In this document: positions 24,349 to 38,096 of the stretch, piece after piece
Numbering within the stretch: the first letter of the stretch is position 1
How the letters are laid out: the number at the start of each line of letters is the position of its first letter
Origin: Crotophaga sulcirostris
Taxonomy: Eukaryota; Chordata; Aves; Cuculiformes; Crotophagidae
Direction of reading: 5' to 3'
Length of the DNA: 64,000 nucleotides
NCBI GenBank assembly: GCA_013397455.1
Contig: VYZB01000118.1
Location: forward strand, 733,260 to 797,259
The notes under the pieces: model-generated
The model's input: the letters and a program-made list of their open reading frames with translations, nothing else
Databases searched by the model: none
Told to the model about the DNA's origin: nothing
Made by a program: the position numbers and the translations under genes

Positions 24349-27300
24349 GCACAGATATCTTAAAATATGTGTACCAAATGATGACTTTACACAAAGGACC
24401 TGCTCCAGCCTTCCAAAGGACATTGATCTAACACACTCTTTTCAGTGTGGTATTTTAGATGATTGAAATATTCATGTAAGCCATTATTAAGGGTCCCACA
24501 ACGGGGAGTACCGTGATTTTCTGATCAGGATCTTGAATTTATTCATTCCTATTTTGTATGAGACTGATGTTACAGAGTAGATATTTTTTCCAACATAAGT
24601 TAATGCTTAAGAGAAATAAATCTGGCAACAGATATATAACAAATGTCTTGTTTTACCAACTGCAAAATCCACATACTGCAATGATGAGGAAAATAGGCTG
24701 ATACTAAAGCAGAAACCCTGGATAACCTAGAAATAAATACTTCCCTAACAATAAAATTGTTTGCTATACTAGGTACTTTTGATTTCCCCTTTTCATTGAT
24801 GATTATGAATTGCCAGCATATAACGCTCATATTTTCACTTCTCTATGGGTTCTGCATAAGTTTTTATTGGTCTTTAAGAAAACATGCTTTTGTATGGCAC
24901 AGTGCAGCTAGTGTGTGAAAAATAAATAAATGTACTATAGTCTGGTTTTGCCACAAGTCTCACTTTCTTTTAATAATTAAGCTGTACGCAAAGCTGCACT
25001 GAAGGCCATTGCAACTCAGTTTATCACACTTTTGGTGTACTTCATGCTCTATTTCTGACTAAGAATTTACAAGGGTGTATATCCTGAATGTATGCAAATC
25101 CTTTTCCAACCTTGTGTCTCAAAGCAAAACAAACTAGGAAAAAAGCAATGCACTGCCCAGAAAAACAAGACTTGCATGTAAGGAAGGAAAGAAAATGATT
25201 ATGTGCAATGATCAGTTCCATTTAAGAATGAATACACCTACCTTATTATAACTATTTGAAATCAGCTATCTTTTAACTTATTAGGAAAAGCTGAAGAGGA
25301 AAATCCTAATCCAAATAAATGAACTTTCAGTGTGTTGCATACAAATCCGAAAGAGAAGATTGGACTAGGGGAGGAAAAGGTGTTTGTCCTTTCTGTGATG
25401 AATGTTGCCTTAGCAGTTGGTCTGGTTGTTCAGACATCACTGTTCTTCATTTTCCACCGCTAAGAGGTGAAAGGAGTTTGGCAAAGAGAGATGAGCAGGA
25501 AACATTATGCAACCAGTCTTGAATTTTCTGTCATCTAGGAGTTATGTTTCATTCTCAATCGGGCAGATTTGAGAAGGAAAAGTTAAACTTAGAAAATACT
25601 AGTAAGGCTGACAGAAAATTAATCAGCAAATCTCAGAACTAGATTTAATACACATCCAACACAACCATGAAGCAAATAACATGACCTTATTTTCTAGGGA
25701 TATTTTGAAAAATTTCTTCTTTTTTGGTTCCTGTTGGCATCTCTTCATGCAGTCATGACCTACAGTGTTCACCACTGAAATAAGATCAATGATTAACAAG
25801 TGAGCTTAAACAGTTTGAGTCCTCTCCCTTAATAGTTGCAGCATATAAACCATTCATAATGCTGTGCTATACACTGCAAAAACTGGCATTAACCATTAAG
25901 CATCATCATCCATTTTTAAATATTTTCTTCATTTTTTTTCTTAAAGTTAAAGGAATTCAATTTTCACTGGGGAACAAGCACACATCAAAATTAGAATTTC
26001 AAAAATTCTCTACAATATTACGATGAAATATACACTATCTTTATTTTTTTAGAAAAAAACTGTAGATTTTCACTTTCATTTAGGGAAAATTATGACACTT
26101 GAAAATGAAATGAAACATGAGCAGATTTATTTCTACTGTAACCTACTAAAAATAAGTGGTTCATGATCAAAATGACATGTCCGTTGTAGACCTAAATTAA
26201 TTTACTATTATAATCACCACATAAAAGGTATTGTGAAGCTGAAAATGTTCTATGCCCTATATTGGATGAAAAAGTTTTTGTAGCCAAGATGAGCAGTAAT
26301 TCCTTGTTCTAAGAGATTCTATGGCGTGCATCACATAGGTGTTTAGATTAGATTATTTTAATGACTCCTTAAAGAATATGACTGACAAAATTATCATACA
26401 GCCTTCATTGTCTCAGAAATTTTCTTTTGAAATTACTTCAGAAAATGTTATCTTTTCATAAAATCAGCTAATAGCAGAAGTGTCTTCAACCTGTAATATT
26501 TGATAATACCTTACTGTCAAACAGCAAAATACTGTACAATAGCTTGTGAATATTCACGTCATTTCCCAGAAAACACATAATCAAAAGCACAGATGTATTA
26601 TACTATGATTCAAGTTTATACTTCATGAGGATTTTCTATATTTCTTCTGTGAATGTTTGATGTCACTTCTTTATTGCCTCATTTAAAAAGACTCCCTTTA
26701 TGACTTTTTCTATTGCATATGTGGTCTTCCATCCTTAAATCTTATTACTACATTTATTGAAAGAAATCAAATCCAAACAAATAATTAGAAAGAGAAGGCA
26801 ACTGATAGGCTACTGCTGTATCTGTAGATTTCAGTTCCCCAAACAGTCGTCATTCAAACTTGTAAGATTTTCTTGAATCCAAATTCTACCAACTGGCCCC
26901 TTCAAGTCTAACAACACGTTTGGGACAAATTAATTTTTATGAAAGCTTCTTTTTCTGTCTTATAAGAAGCATCTGAGAAACATAAAAGGCATCTGAGAGC
27001 ATCTATACACATGATTACCCAAGAGAACAAGGTACTTTTAGCATATATATAATGAAATATCTTTCTCTCTAGGGTAATTATGTGTATACCAAAATGCTCA
27101 CTGGTAATTGGGAAATCTGACCCACCATCTACTTAAAGCATTGTTTTTTTATTTGGTACACGAAGAAATTACCTGGAAAAAAATTATTGCCAAGGGTTAG
27201 ACAGAATGTTCTTTCATCATCATTCATTGCAGAAATTGCAGGATGGAGGAAAAACACAGAAATATAAGGAGATGAGATGAAAGGAGGAGTGCAAGGAAAC

Positions 27301-27527
27301 TGGACTTCTAAACTGAGCTCTGTAATCTCTCTGTCTTTCTCTCTAATGGGTGTCCTCCCTGACTAGCCCAATGTTATGTTAAGTAACAGATGTTGAATTT
27401 TCTGCAACCAGAATGCAGAGAAAGGCAAAGAAAGCACTATACTATCCATTAAGATGAATCAGCTCATTAAATAAAAATCAATTCCAACTTTCATCTACAA
27501 CTTGAAGCACACCAAACTTTTTTGAGG

Positions 27528-27600
27528 GCTGTATATATCTATATGTGCATACATCTATATATAAAAATATATTTTAAAATATAAGTATATAAAAATATAC
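27528..27600 (+). repeat. AT-alternating low-complexity tract
   Basis: A run dominated by TATATA, TATAAAAATATA and similar blocks, interrupted by short GTGCATACATC segments. It looks like a decayed AT microsatellite. Confidence 0.7.
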
Positions 27601-30600
27601 TCTCTAGCCCACGTGAAGTGCTTATGAAAAAACTCTGAGGGCTAATGTTGCATTTTTTCATTCTCCCCTCCTCAGGTGTCCTTTTTCTTTGGATCTGAGT
27701 AGGACAGAGGTGTCTTCAGTCAATACCTTCATTCATCAAAGATGACAAATGCAACAGCAGTTTTGATGGGAACATTTGAGTCATAAAAGGATACCTTTAA
27801 ACACTCTAGATTCCTTCTGGGCTATTTTCATAAAAATCCTCATCAGTATTGGTGTAGCATTAAGTATGGATGTTTTTACCAGAAAGCAGAAATGAAAAAT
27901 TGCCTGAAGGTTTGCCCCAAGTGTTCCATTTACCTACCTCCCTTACTTCCCCTGTTCACATTGGAGGTGGATTTAGGTTAGTCCCTTTAGGCTCTAAGGG
28001 ACCTCACTGTTCCAGAACAAGGATGGGGCTGTGGCACAGTGGTGTGACTTTTCTCCCCTCCTTGTGACATCAGGCACAAGTTGTATGCAGCTGCTTATCC
28101 TCAGGCCTCACCTCACTCATATCAGACAAAGCAATAATAGCTCGACTTTTCAGGGTGCAGTGTTCATGCTCCTGTGCACAATGCACTGTGCATAAGTTAC
28201 TCTGAGTCTTTTCCTCTATATATTAAAAGAGAGGTCTCCTATCCTGAGCACTTGCACCATCCTCTTCAGTGCGTAGTGGGATCTGAATTCAGTTTCCAGG
28301 CCTGCAATGAGAAGGACTCAGGTCTTTCTAGCACATACCCTTCTCCTTACCACTAAGATAATCAAAGTTCTGTGGTGGGTTTAATTCTCTCCATTATTTT
28401 TTTTCTGCAAGAGCTACATGTATGTCAGTAAAAAACTCATGGCTCATGGCCATGAAAAGTCTCTCTCTCTTTCTCTAGCCAGGCGTTGATGCAAAAATCA
28501 AATTAATCTTCATTCAGTCCTTCACTCAACTTTTCCTCAGCTCATTTCCAAAGATCTCGGTGTTGCTAGTTCATTGTATGAGCATCCAACACCACAACTA
28601 GTGAGTATTATACAAGCTGCTGGAGCACCTAGGAATGTGCGGTTGTGTAGGCCTTAATTTATTGACCAGGGTTAATAAAAACTTTCTGAATTTAATTTTC
28701 ATAAAGAAAATTCACAAAGGAAGAAGGCTGAAAAGTAAAGTAGAAGAAACTCTAGTAAGCACAAGTCAGCTAAAACAGCTCAGATTTTTTTTTTTGGTCT
28801 TGATTTTTTTTCCTTTTCTAAGGGTTTATATATAAAACAGGAAAAGAAGATGTAAACTGGGGCCATAGAATCCTTCATCTTGCAAATACAGAAGCAGTGG
28901 GTGTGATTTTTAATTTTATTTTAATTGTGTTAGAAGGAAGCTCAAAGCCTGATTTTCCAAGGTATATTTTGTAGCAATGTGCCTTGTACCTATCAGAAGG
29001 CAGAATCAACTCTGTTGCCTTTATTGACTTTAATTTGAGCTTCTTTTTTTTTACAGCTGAGATAATCTCGCTATCTGTTCCCCATAGATCTGGCAGTAAT
29101 TTCTTCTTACTTAGTGAATAAAATTGGTGCTTTGATGAAATGAGTATTCCTTATTCTTGCAGTCTCAGCAGTACTGTCTTTACAGTTACAGCAATGGTAA
29201 ATCTTCTTTTAGACCATCAGCAATAGCATTAGGTTGTATTCAAGTACAGCTGAAGCAAATCTCCCATCTTTGTAACTTCAAGTTCGGATTTTAACTGTTT
29301 GCCAGAAAAATGTATATGCTGTTTTCATAAAGCATTGGGTTAAATTGCAAAATTAAACTGGTTGAAATAAACCGCTTGGAAAAATACTGCCAGCTACTTA
29401 TTATGTATATATACCATGCTGTCATATTCTGAAGTATAGCTTGATAATTCCCATACTTTCATTCACTGATGGAAAACTATGAAATATATTGTCATAGCTC
29501 CGTTGATGGGAAAGAGCTGTGCTTATGACACTTAGGCACTTCTGTGATAAGAACTTTAGCAGAATTTTAATGGATAATAAGAGATACCTGGAAGGAATAT
29601 GGATGAGCACAAAAAAGAGGTTTCTTTTTCAAGTCCATGTTTTTTTCAGCACATGTGTTACTTGTCGTTTCAGTTTGGGAGTTTCTTTAGCAGGATTTTC
29701 AGGGACATTTATTTAAGTCAAATGATGCAAAGAAACTGCTTCTTCTGAAACCCAGCAATCAACTGTATTTAAAGAAGGGATAGCCCACCGGTCTGTAGCA
29801 CTGTCTCCAGTACTGTATCAATTCTTCTACTGAACAAAAGACTCGAGGAGAGAGAGGTGAAAGCAGGCTGTGCAGCCACAAACACTTTCCTGTGTTTAAC
29901 ATCAACATTAAGAGCTTCCTGCACTTATAGTGATTAGTAACATAATCCATCAGTGGAAAAATTAAGTCTCATTGACAGGGCACAGCTTCATGAAGCACAT
30001 CAGCACTGAGAGAGGAGACATTGCCTCCCATAGAAAACAGTTCCTACGGTTTGCAGTAATTTCTCAGCTGCTGCTGTATGTCGGTAAGGCTGACAGAAAG
30101 ACAGTCTGGGTTAGAGATCCTTAAGGGTGAAAGTATCAGGCATGGTAGTGCCTTGACAGTACAATCAGAGAACAAAGGTACCAGTGTAGGGAAAAAGCAA
30201 AGAGGCTCTGGATCTCTGTAGATGAAAATTTACCACTGTAGCTCTTATGTAGAATATTTTCCAAGCAAGTTTCACCAGCTACAGACCATGTGAGATTTTG
30301 GTTAACAGTTACTCATCCTTTCTCCTTGGTAGATCAGCAGCTCCTATTTTCTTAAAAAGCGTGCCACTCTCGACCAGCAGCTGGGAGCGTGTGACCACTG
30401 TTACTGGTTGCAATACACCTCAACCAAGGATTTAAATTTCCATAGGTTCCTCTGCCACCAGAGTCCCAAAGTATTGGGAAATGTTTGCAAAAGTATTTTT
30501 TAAAGTATTTCCCATAATGTATATGATTTTTTGTATCACTCTAACAGTTTCATTCCAATCCAGACCAAAAATAACTTCCAAAACATCAAAAACTCTCACA

Positions 30601-31507
30601 AAATGGAACTCTTATTTTCTTCCTATGCCTATTCACAACAGCGTTTGTTTTTTTTGTTCACTTCTAAGGTCTTTTTTTTAATTAATTCAAACCACACAAC
30701 TGAAATAATCCCCTATAAAATATTGAAATTGCATCTTACTTGTTAAAAAGGCGTTTCCTTATCCTTATAAAATATTTTCAATGAATATTTATCACTTTCT
30801 CTAGAGCCACTAAATTCCCCATACATCATTTTCATATCATGCTTTATCTCAAAGAAGATGTAAAGACCTAAGTTTTTTCATTCAGTAGATAACAAATAGA
30901 TTTGTTTTCCTGACTGCAGTCCAACACATCACCCATTTCTTTTGTCCTTAATTTACGTGGGTACATTTAGCCTGCTGAGGTGTACATAAGGCATGCAAAA
31001 TTGTGAGTCCAATATCTGTAAATAAAAAAAAACCTTTTAATGGAATCCACCAAGTTCCCCTTAGAGAAACCACTACGTTAGTGGATGTTCCTCATTAAAG
31101 GCATATAAAAAATATGAGATTTTATGTTTCCTTTTACTCAGGTCATTTGGACATCACTACCTGTTTCTGCTTCTATTTCTGCCTACATGAAATTAATCTC
31201 TATAATGTAATGAGCTCACTAAAATTTTGTTGTAGGAAGTAGAAAGGTCAGAGAACAATCTTTGTTGAAAATAGAATGATTTGTGTAGGCACAGCTCATG
31301 AATCTGTGTTTGTAGAATATGAGACTTAATAAGTCATGTGGGACTGAATTCTGAGTTTCTTGCTTGAAAAGAAAAACCTGCCAAAGTGATGACAAAGTAA
31401 AGTAGATATTCCATTAACTTTTACTTCCTATTGCCTTTTCTGGAGTCAGAATTTTGCCTTGATGCCTAACATCTTTTATCCGATCAGCAAATTGCCGAGT
31501 GCTTCAG

Positions 31508-31755
31508 GTATATTGATTTAGGCTTGATATTAGGAAAAAGTTCTTCACTGAAAGGGTAATTAGCCATTGGAATGCGCTGCCCAGGGAGGGGGTGGAGTTG
31601 CCAACCCTGGAGGTGTTTAAGAGGAGATCGGATGAGGCACTCAGTGCCATGGCTTAGATGATGGGTTGGTGTTAGTGTTGGGCTATAGGTTGGACTTGGT
31701 GATCTCAGAGGTCCTTTCCAACCTTGTAATACTGCGATACTGTGATGTTCTGTAC
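31508..31755 (+). mobile_element. CR1 LINE 3' tip, strongly 5'-truncated
   Basis: The plus strand reads GATATTAGGAAAAAGTTCTT, then GGAATGCGCTGCCCAGGGAG, then GGTGTTTAAGAGGAGATCGG. It ends with GGTTGGACTTGGTGATCTC, GTCCTTTCCAACC and a decayed tail of ATACTGCGATACTGTGAT units. This is the standard end of ORF2, the short 3' UTR and the tail microsatellite of avian CR1. Only the last 250 bp or so remain. The upstream boundary is sharp against AT-rich unique DNA. Confidence 0.95.
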
Positions 31756-32224
31756 ATGACCAAGCACTCAATATTTCACTGGATTACGGGTTGGTATGTG
31801 CAAAACAGTGTCCAGTTCTGTATCTGCAATTGATTGTGGACCCCGAAGTTTGTATACATATATATAGTTACTGCTGTAAAGCAATTGGTGAGAAATATGG
31901 GAGTTGTTATTTTAATTCATGCCTAATTACACTGACTCTTTTCACTTAAAATTCACATTGTGAGCAAAACTACAGATAAAATAGATTTATTTTTTTAAGT
32001 TTATTTTTTAAGTATTCCAACCTACACCTTTTGGGCATAAATTCTATAATAGGAAGGAAAGATTTAAGGTTTATCATATTTACTAGTAGTGTATAAAATT
32101 TAAATATAATAAGAAAACAGAGTGCTCACAGTGTTTTGGAGAAATTCAGGTGATCCAGGTTTAAGATAATTTTATATAAATAATGTATCTAAAGCACTGA
32201 AATAGCAGCATATAAATTCAAAGT

Positions 32225-32263
32225 AATAATGAGAATAATGACTCACAATAATGAGAATAATGA
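32225..32263 (+). repeat. 17-bp direct repeat, 22-bp period
   Basis: AATAATGAGAATAATGA occurs at 32225-32241 and again, identical, at 32247-32263. The unit itself contains two AATAATGA-like halves, so this is a small nested tandem repeat. Confidence 0.75.
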
Positions 32264-33223
32264 GGATATGATTGCTTTTTATATCCCTTTTGCATCAAAG
32301 ATACTTATGACAAAGAAACTAATCTAGATGTGCTCCTTTCTGCCACAAAATATTGGATTGTACCAGTATTTCCTATTGCTACTGTCCATTGTCTGCTTTA
32401 AAAGGATATGCTGGAGCAAATGTCTATATACAAACAACTTTTCTCCATGTTTTGGTCACCTTGGACACTTGCCTAACCAAACTTTACCTAACAATTGGTT
32501 TTATAGGGGCAATTCAGAGTCGGTAAAGGAAAGATAAACTTAATGGGGTAAGTTCTCATCTAAAGAGAAAAGGATCAGATTTTGGGATGTTATCTTACAT
32601 GTGTCATTTACGACATCTCTATTATACTTGATAAAATTAGATATGAAGTAAGGAAAACATCTCCAGACCAAACAGATCTAAAAGGATTGTCATGTAGGCA
32701 AAGAAAATTACTGTACTCACAAAATTAATGACATGGCAATGCAAAAACTATTCTAATTGGTTTTTGACAATTTAATATTATTTCTAACATTATTAAGTGC
32801 CTTGTACACAACTTGAAGACACACTCAGCACAAAGACATGCAATGTTTGGGGTTTTTTGGCCTATGTCTGCTGTATTTGGTAAGTAAACACTTCTAGAAG
32901 AAAGCTGAATTAAGTAAATACTGATTACAGTGTTTTATATTTTCTTTTTAAGCTATGAAAACATTTATGTTTATCTTTTTATGTTAGTTTTTTTTTTCTA
33001 GGGCTCATATTAATGTTAGTGGAAGTGGTGAATGCACAACAAAAAGGAAGAATAAGATTCAAATTGGATACATGACTTGCTGGAAAACGCAGGTCTGATG
33101 TATTTTAAAGCTATTTTTGTGAGAGAGGTTGCATTAAATTTGGCCACAACCTCTCATCTTAGACATCTTTTGGGCAGGAGAAAACTGATCTAGGTATTAA
33201 ACACACAACCCTCACATGCCCCC

Positions 33224-33241
33224 ATTAATATTAATATTAAT
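33224..33241. repeat. 18-bp AT palindrome
   Basis: ATTAATATTAATATTAAT is its own reverse complement and is also a tandem ATTAAT-type microsatellite, so slippage explains it. Confidence 0.6.
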
Positions 33242-34028
33242 TGCAAAACACATTAAGCATTCACAAAATAATAATAGAAAGTAAAAGATTACTCCTTCAG
33301 CTGTTATTGTAAACATTTTCTTATCCATATGTTCATAGTTACGGCAATATCATTCTATGCCACAGTGATACAGTAGAAATGCAGATACACACTCATCCAA
33401 AATCTGCCTTGTGGTATGCTAAGAAAATGCATGAATGGCAAATTGTTTAAATATCCTTTCAGAAGACAATGCAAAAAAAAAATGCAAACAAAAAACTGAT
33501 AAAAAAAAGACAGGCCTTGTCTTTCCCTACAAATGTAGTCCCTCTAACATTGGAAAAAAAATTGCAAACTTATCCCTCAATCCAATGATTTTACCTGTTA
33601 CATCACCAGCTTTGCTTGTCATAATGCCACCATAGACTGTCTGAGATGGAGGGGGAGGGAACTGGAATTTAATTTCAGGATTTAAAAATAGCAACTTAAC
33701 AAGCGCCTAAGTTTGCTAGTGCTTGGGAACAACTGAACACAGACATAAAATATAACCCATTGTACATGATGACTATGCCTGCCTTTGCCTGTGCCTTGGC
33801 ATCAGGATGTTCCCTGGTAGATGAACCATGTTTGGAGCTGCCAGTCTGTCCAGGCATGGGCTTGAGTTTGCGCTATGCCCTCAACTGAGCACCAGATTCT
33901 GGGTTTAGATTTTTGCTTTTAATATGGGACTATCTGTTAACAGCATGGGAGAGGACAGTTCTTTCTTTTAAGCAAGCTTTCGTGCATACCCTGAGCGTCT
34001 TTACCACAGGAGGCAGGCAATAGCTTAA

Positions 34029-34040
34029 ACACACACACAC
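34029..34040 (+). repeat. Short (AC)6 microsatellite
   Basis: Six AC units, flanked by AAAC and GCAGAGCACAC. It is short and ordinary. Confidence 0.7.
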
Positions 34041-34384
34041 GCAGAGCACACAAAGAGGGAGAACTTCCTTTAAACATTACTAGCTCTGGTAGACCAGAAG
34101 GATTTTCTCAGGTCATGGTTGACAACTAATCGTAGGACAGGAAGTCTTAAGACACTCCTCATTCTAAATGGTAGAAAATGTGGTTGCTACACAATCATCT
34201 GAAATACGAGAGAGTCACACTAAGTCCCTATCTTAACCTAGGCTTATCATAGAGTGTGAAGCAGTATCCTGCTTGAGTATCTGATTATTTAGTTATTGAC
34301 TGTTATGTTGTGGATTTTTTCCTTATTACATTCTTCCTGAATTTACTGGTGAAACTCAGTTCACCTTTCCCTCGTGAGCACAGC

Positions 34385-34625
34385 ACTAAGTTATAGCCCT
34401 CAAAAAGATTTTCAAGGCACAGCACAACTCCTTCCATCTTACCTGGATTAAGTTTCAGACATATCCTTTTCATTTAAGTATTAAACCTGCTGAAGAGCCC
34501 ACAGAGATGGATGAGGGTGCTGTCTGCAGATAGTGGAAAATAAAGCTGGGTGTTATCTTCATAGAGCTGAAACTGGAGTCAGTGTTAATTTTATAATCTT
34601 GCCAATTTTAATATACATAGGACTC
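34385..34625 (-). pseudogene. Ancient L2/L3-like LINE reverse transcriptase fragment
   Basis: Minus-strand translation gives FQLYEDNTQLYF, where the family motif is YADDTQLY, followed by LSADSTLIHL, a stop codon, then LKLNPGKMEG, corresponding to the LKLNPDKTE segment just after the polymerase active site. One frame away, upstream, it reads MYIKIGKIIKLTL, matching the NIYMKPLGEII region of the same enzymes. The order and spacing fit a LINE reverse transcriptase palm domain. The DTQLY form separates it from avian CR1, which has a DTKLG form, and points to the L2/L3-like group. The two catalytic aspartates of the ADD box have become D and N, and there is a stop and a frameshift, so it is long dead. 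Both ends of the element are missing. Confidence 0.75.
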
Positions 34626-37600
34626 TACAGGTAGGTAAGATCAAGGTAAAGGATTAACTGCCTGGTGGGTCCTTTGAGATTCGTTTGAAGAGAGACACCA
34701 GTATTTATTCAAATATTTCCACTCCAAGAACATATTTAAGAGTACTTTTTTATTGAGTATGCATATTTGGGGTCTTCTCTATACACACAGTCTCAGATGT
34801 GGTTCACCTAGACACCTCTCTGTAGACGTGAAAAATTATATCATTGCCTGAAATACAAAGAAAAGTGTCTATCACCAGTCCCTATGTCCTGTATTTCAAA
34901 TACTCAAGATATAGCAAAGCAGAGCAGCGTAGACATTTGTCCATTGACAAAAAAGCAGGGGAAAAGCGTTCATAAATGAAACAATTTTTATTTCAAAGAT
35001 AAAGTACCCTTCTTAGGACAGCTTAATACCATTGCTACCATCCATTCATGGGGTCAGGTTTATTTTGGGCTGCTTTTCTGTATTCATGTAAAATGTGAAC
35101 ATTTCCCCCTATGGTGCTATAAAACACTCATTTCTCCTCAGGAACATCAGCAGACACTAATTAACCCTCTGGAGAAAATGTTTATAAAAATAACAAGGAA
35201 TTATTAGCAATGAAGCAGATTATTTCTTTTCCCCCCAAGAAAACATCAGACTGAGTGGGCTAATGTATTGTTGCTAAATTGTGAGGCTAACTCGTTGGTC
35301 AAAAATTTTAATGAGCTGAGACACATCACTAGAAAGTTTTTTGGAAGAGGTAGCGTGTGTGTGTGTATATGTGTTCCCAGAAGTGGAACTCTCACGTCTT
35401 CCTAGCAATGTCAGACCATTAGAGAATAGTTTCAGAAAGGTACACATTTGTTAAGAAATTTTGAACTTTGGCATTTATGAAGAATAATATGACTCCTAGA
35501 AGGGGCAAGCCTGTTCACTAATTATTCCTACAAGTATAGGTAGACTTGGACCAATCTTATCTGGGATACTTCTGTAACTTGGAGAACTGGATGGAGCTGT
35601 ACAGACACCACCATCCCAGCAATAGTTCTTACTCGATACAGTTTTATGAAGGTTTAAATATTTTTTGAAAAATCTACACCTTAATTTTCCGGTCAAAAAG
35701 AAATACATATATCTACATTATTCTCCTTAATATCTGTTTTTGATTTACCTGATAACTTCTTTATATTAGATTGCTTGTAACACTTTTGTGCATGAGACTT
35801 TTTCATATTAAGTTTCAAGACTAGGGTTTTTAAAAAGTTTTTCAGTTCTATAATGTGGCAAATATTTAGAATATAGAGCTTTTCAAATGTGTTTTGTGCT
35901 ACCATCAAACCAAATGGATCAACTTTTAAGTTTTCACGTATTAGTTCCCAATTTCCTGATCTTTTCTTATAGATCTTTCTTTTTCCTGCTGTCTCTCTCT
36001 TTACAAGAAAAATGAAGTAATTGAATAACTTAGCATCTCAAATATAGTAACAAAAATTAAAAAATTAGAACTCATTATTTTTGAAAGGTATGTGAATTAA
36101 AAGTTTTAGCATTTCAATTCACCACAGATAGTAAGTATCCTTTTACCTGAAGTGTTAAAATTTCATGTTGTGTTTGTTATTTACCACTAAATATCAAGAA
36201 ATCAATCCACACAACCCTTAGATTGTTTGCAGTATTAAAAAAAATCCAGCTACACTTCACTCCAGTGTTTACTTTGGTTCACTTTAACAGATAATGACCA
36301 TCTGCAAATCGGGTTGTTTTGCTTTTGAACTTTGTGAGAGTTTGCTTCCTAGAATATGATGGATAGTTTACTCCAAGCAAGCTAAATATTTCTTCCCGCT
36401 ACTCAGAAGATACATATACAATGAGGAATATACAAATCATTTACTGAATATTTAAATTACAAACATGAATTGCTTCTTCTTACAGCCCTTGCCTTCTGCT
36501 TATTTTAAGATCAACTTGAAATTATTACAGAGCTTTGTTACATCTAAACTTCCTAACCAAATTAGTATCTTTTATGGAAGGCAATGGGAAAATGTTACTT
36601 GTATAACATCCAAGTATCTTTTTATGACTTCAAAGAGAAGAATTCATTGGTTATTTAGCATTACATATCTGTGCTACATGCTAATGGTTTTCCGAAGACT
36701 GTGTGGAAAAATGTTAACTGAAATGAAGAAAAAGCTTTCTTTGAAAAACTTTCTGTAAATAAAATCAAACATATTCACAGAAAATTGTGAGCAAAACAAA
36801 CGTTGTATGCTGTTTCTTTGAGATGTGCATTTTTTTTGACCAGTTCACTTGAATATTTTTTAAATGTTACTTCATTTCTCATACAGTCTAGCAAGATCAC
36901 AGGTTTGGGAAAGGAACTCTCTTCCTTCTGTTCTATACTGCATCCAGTGAGAGGTTATCACGCAGAGTCTTAACTACCTCATTCCCAAAATGTTAGGTCA
37001 ATTTAGCTGAACACAATGGAATAAACAGTGCGCTGCTGCTGGCTGGTGGAAATCACTTATTATGTTCCTCTTAGCACAAGAAACATGACTGAGATTCAAC
37101 TCTTGTAGCTGTAGACACCTAAAAGTTAGGTCCTACAGAGCCTACACTCTCAAGGCAGTCAAGAAGCATCCAGGTAGACAGCTACTAATTCTAAAACAGT
37201 TTGGACAGTCTTAGGTACTGATATGACAGCTTTGCATCTAACAGGTCATTCCAATTGGCATACCTAAAAATGTTTATGGGCTGCATAGGCACTTGATGCA
37301 GTTATCAAACACATATATCATCTCAACCCTATTGCCCCAGGAAAAGGAAACCATATAAAATCCCCATCTGGGAACCACTACATATCCTGCTTCATTCCCA
37401 GAGTATATATTTAGGAGACCAGAATACAAAGGAGTTAATTCCACATCCACCCTAAATTGTTAGGAATTAATCTAATTCTAGAAAAAAATATCCCTCCATG
37501 TGAAATATCAAAGAAGACAACAGAAATATGACTTAGAAAGTAGAATTGTACATGTCCACATGTGACATGAATCTCAAATTCTGAGGATAGTATCACATCT

Positions 37601-38034
37601 CTAACTGTTAAGTTGCTTTCAGTTTATTAGGAAACAGTAGACTTCAAAGAGTGTAAATGTCATGAGAATCACCTCTGATATCATTTGTATGTTAGAAACC
37701 ATTTCATTTTGCTGCTATTTCTCTGTATTGAGCTGGTAACTTGAATTTGACTAAATCATAACATCTACAGGGATACCTAAATTAGAAATTAAAACTACAT
37801 GGAATAAAGAGTTTTACAGCTAAATGACTACCTAATTTCATTCCATTGTCTGTGTTAAATAGATACTCAGTGGCTTTCTGTACACTGAAGGTTCTACATA
37901 AGGATTAAGGAACACTTTGAAGTGCTCTGCCTTCTCACTCTTGATCTATCAGTTTGAGGAAAATTAACAAATAAACAACAGGTGAAGTCATTTTAAAAAA
38001 AAACAGGGCAAAAGCAAGTATATTTATTATGTTT
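34626..38034. other. Unique AT-rich noncoding DNA
   Basis: Nothing recognisable beyond a short GT microsatellite at 35355-35366 and scattered homopolymer runs. The open frames here (up to 97 codons at 36465-36758) have no recognisable motif. Confidence 0.6.
35355..35366 (+). repeat. Short (GT)6 microsatellite
   Basis: Six GT units followed by ATATGTG. It is short and ordinary. Confidence 0.7.
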
Positions 38035-38096
38035 NNNNNNNNNNNNNNNNNNNNNNNNNNNNNNNNNNNNNNNNNNNNNNNNNNNNNNNNNNNNNN
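38035..38096. other. Assembly gap of 62 N
   Basis: An unbroken run of 62 undetermined bases. The true length and content are unknown. The flanks are AT-rich (TATTTATTATGTTT on the left), which could have hindered assembly. Confidence 1.

Larger units (their letters stand above)
20389..31507. other. Unique AT-rich noncoding DNA
   Basis: About 11 kb with no recognisable gene or dispersed repeat. It contains two strong inverted repeats (22881-22901 and 24305-24348), a long open frame of unknown meaning (23623-24174, minus), a purine-rich tract (23340-23371) and an AT-alternating tract (27528-27600). No other sequence in it matches a family I recognise. Confidence 0.6.
31756..34384. other. Unique AT-rich noncoding DNA with short simple repeats
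   Basis: No gene is recognisable. It contains a 17-bp direct repeat (32225-32263), an 18-bp AT palindrome (33224-33241), A-rich runs at 33472-33512 and a short CA tract at 34029-34040. Confidence 0.6.

Noticed and set aside
28444..28455. 12-bp palindrome TCATGGCCATGA
   Set aside because: It is short and built from the common CATGG/CCATG words. Expected by chance in a window this size.
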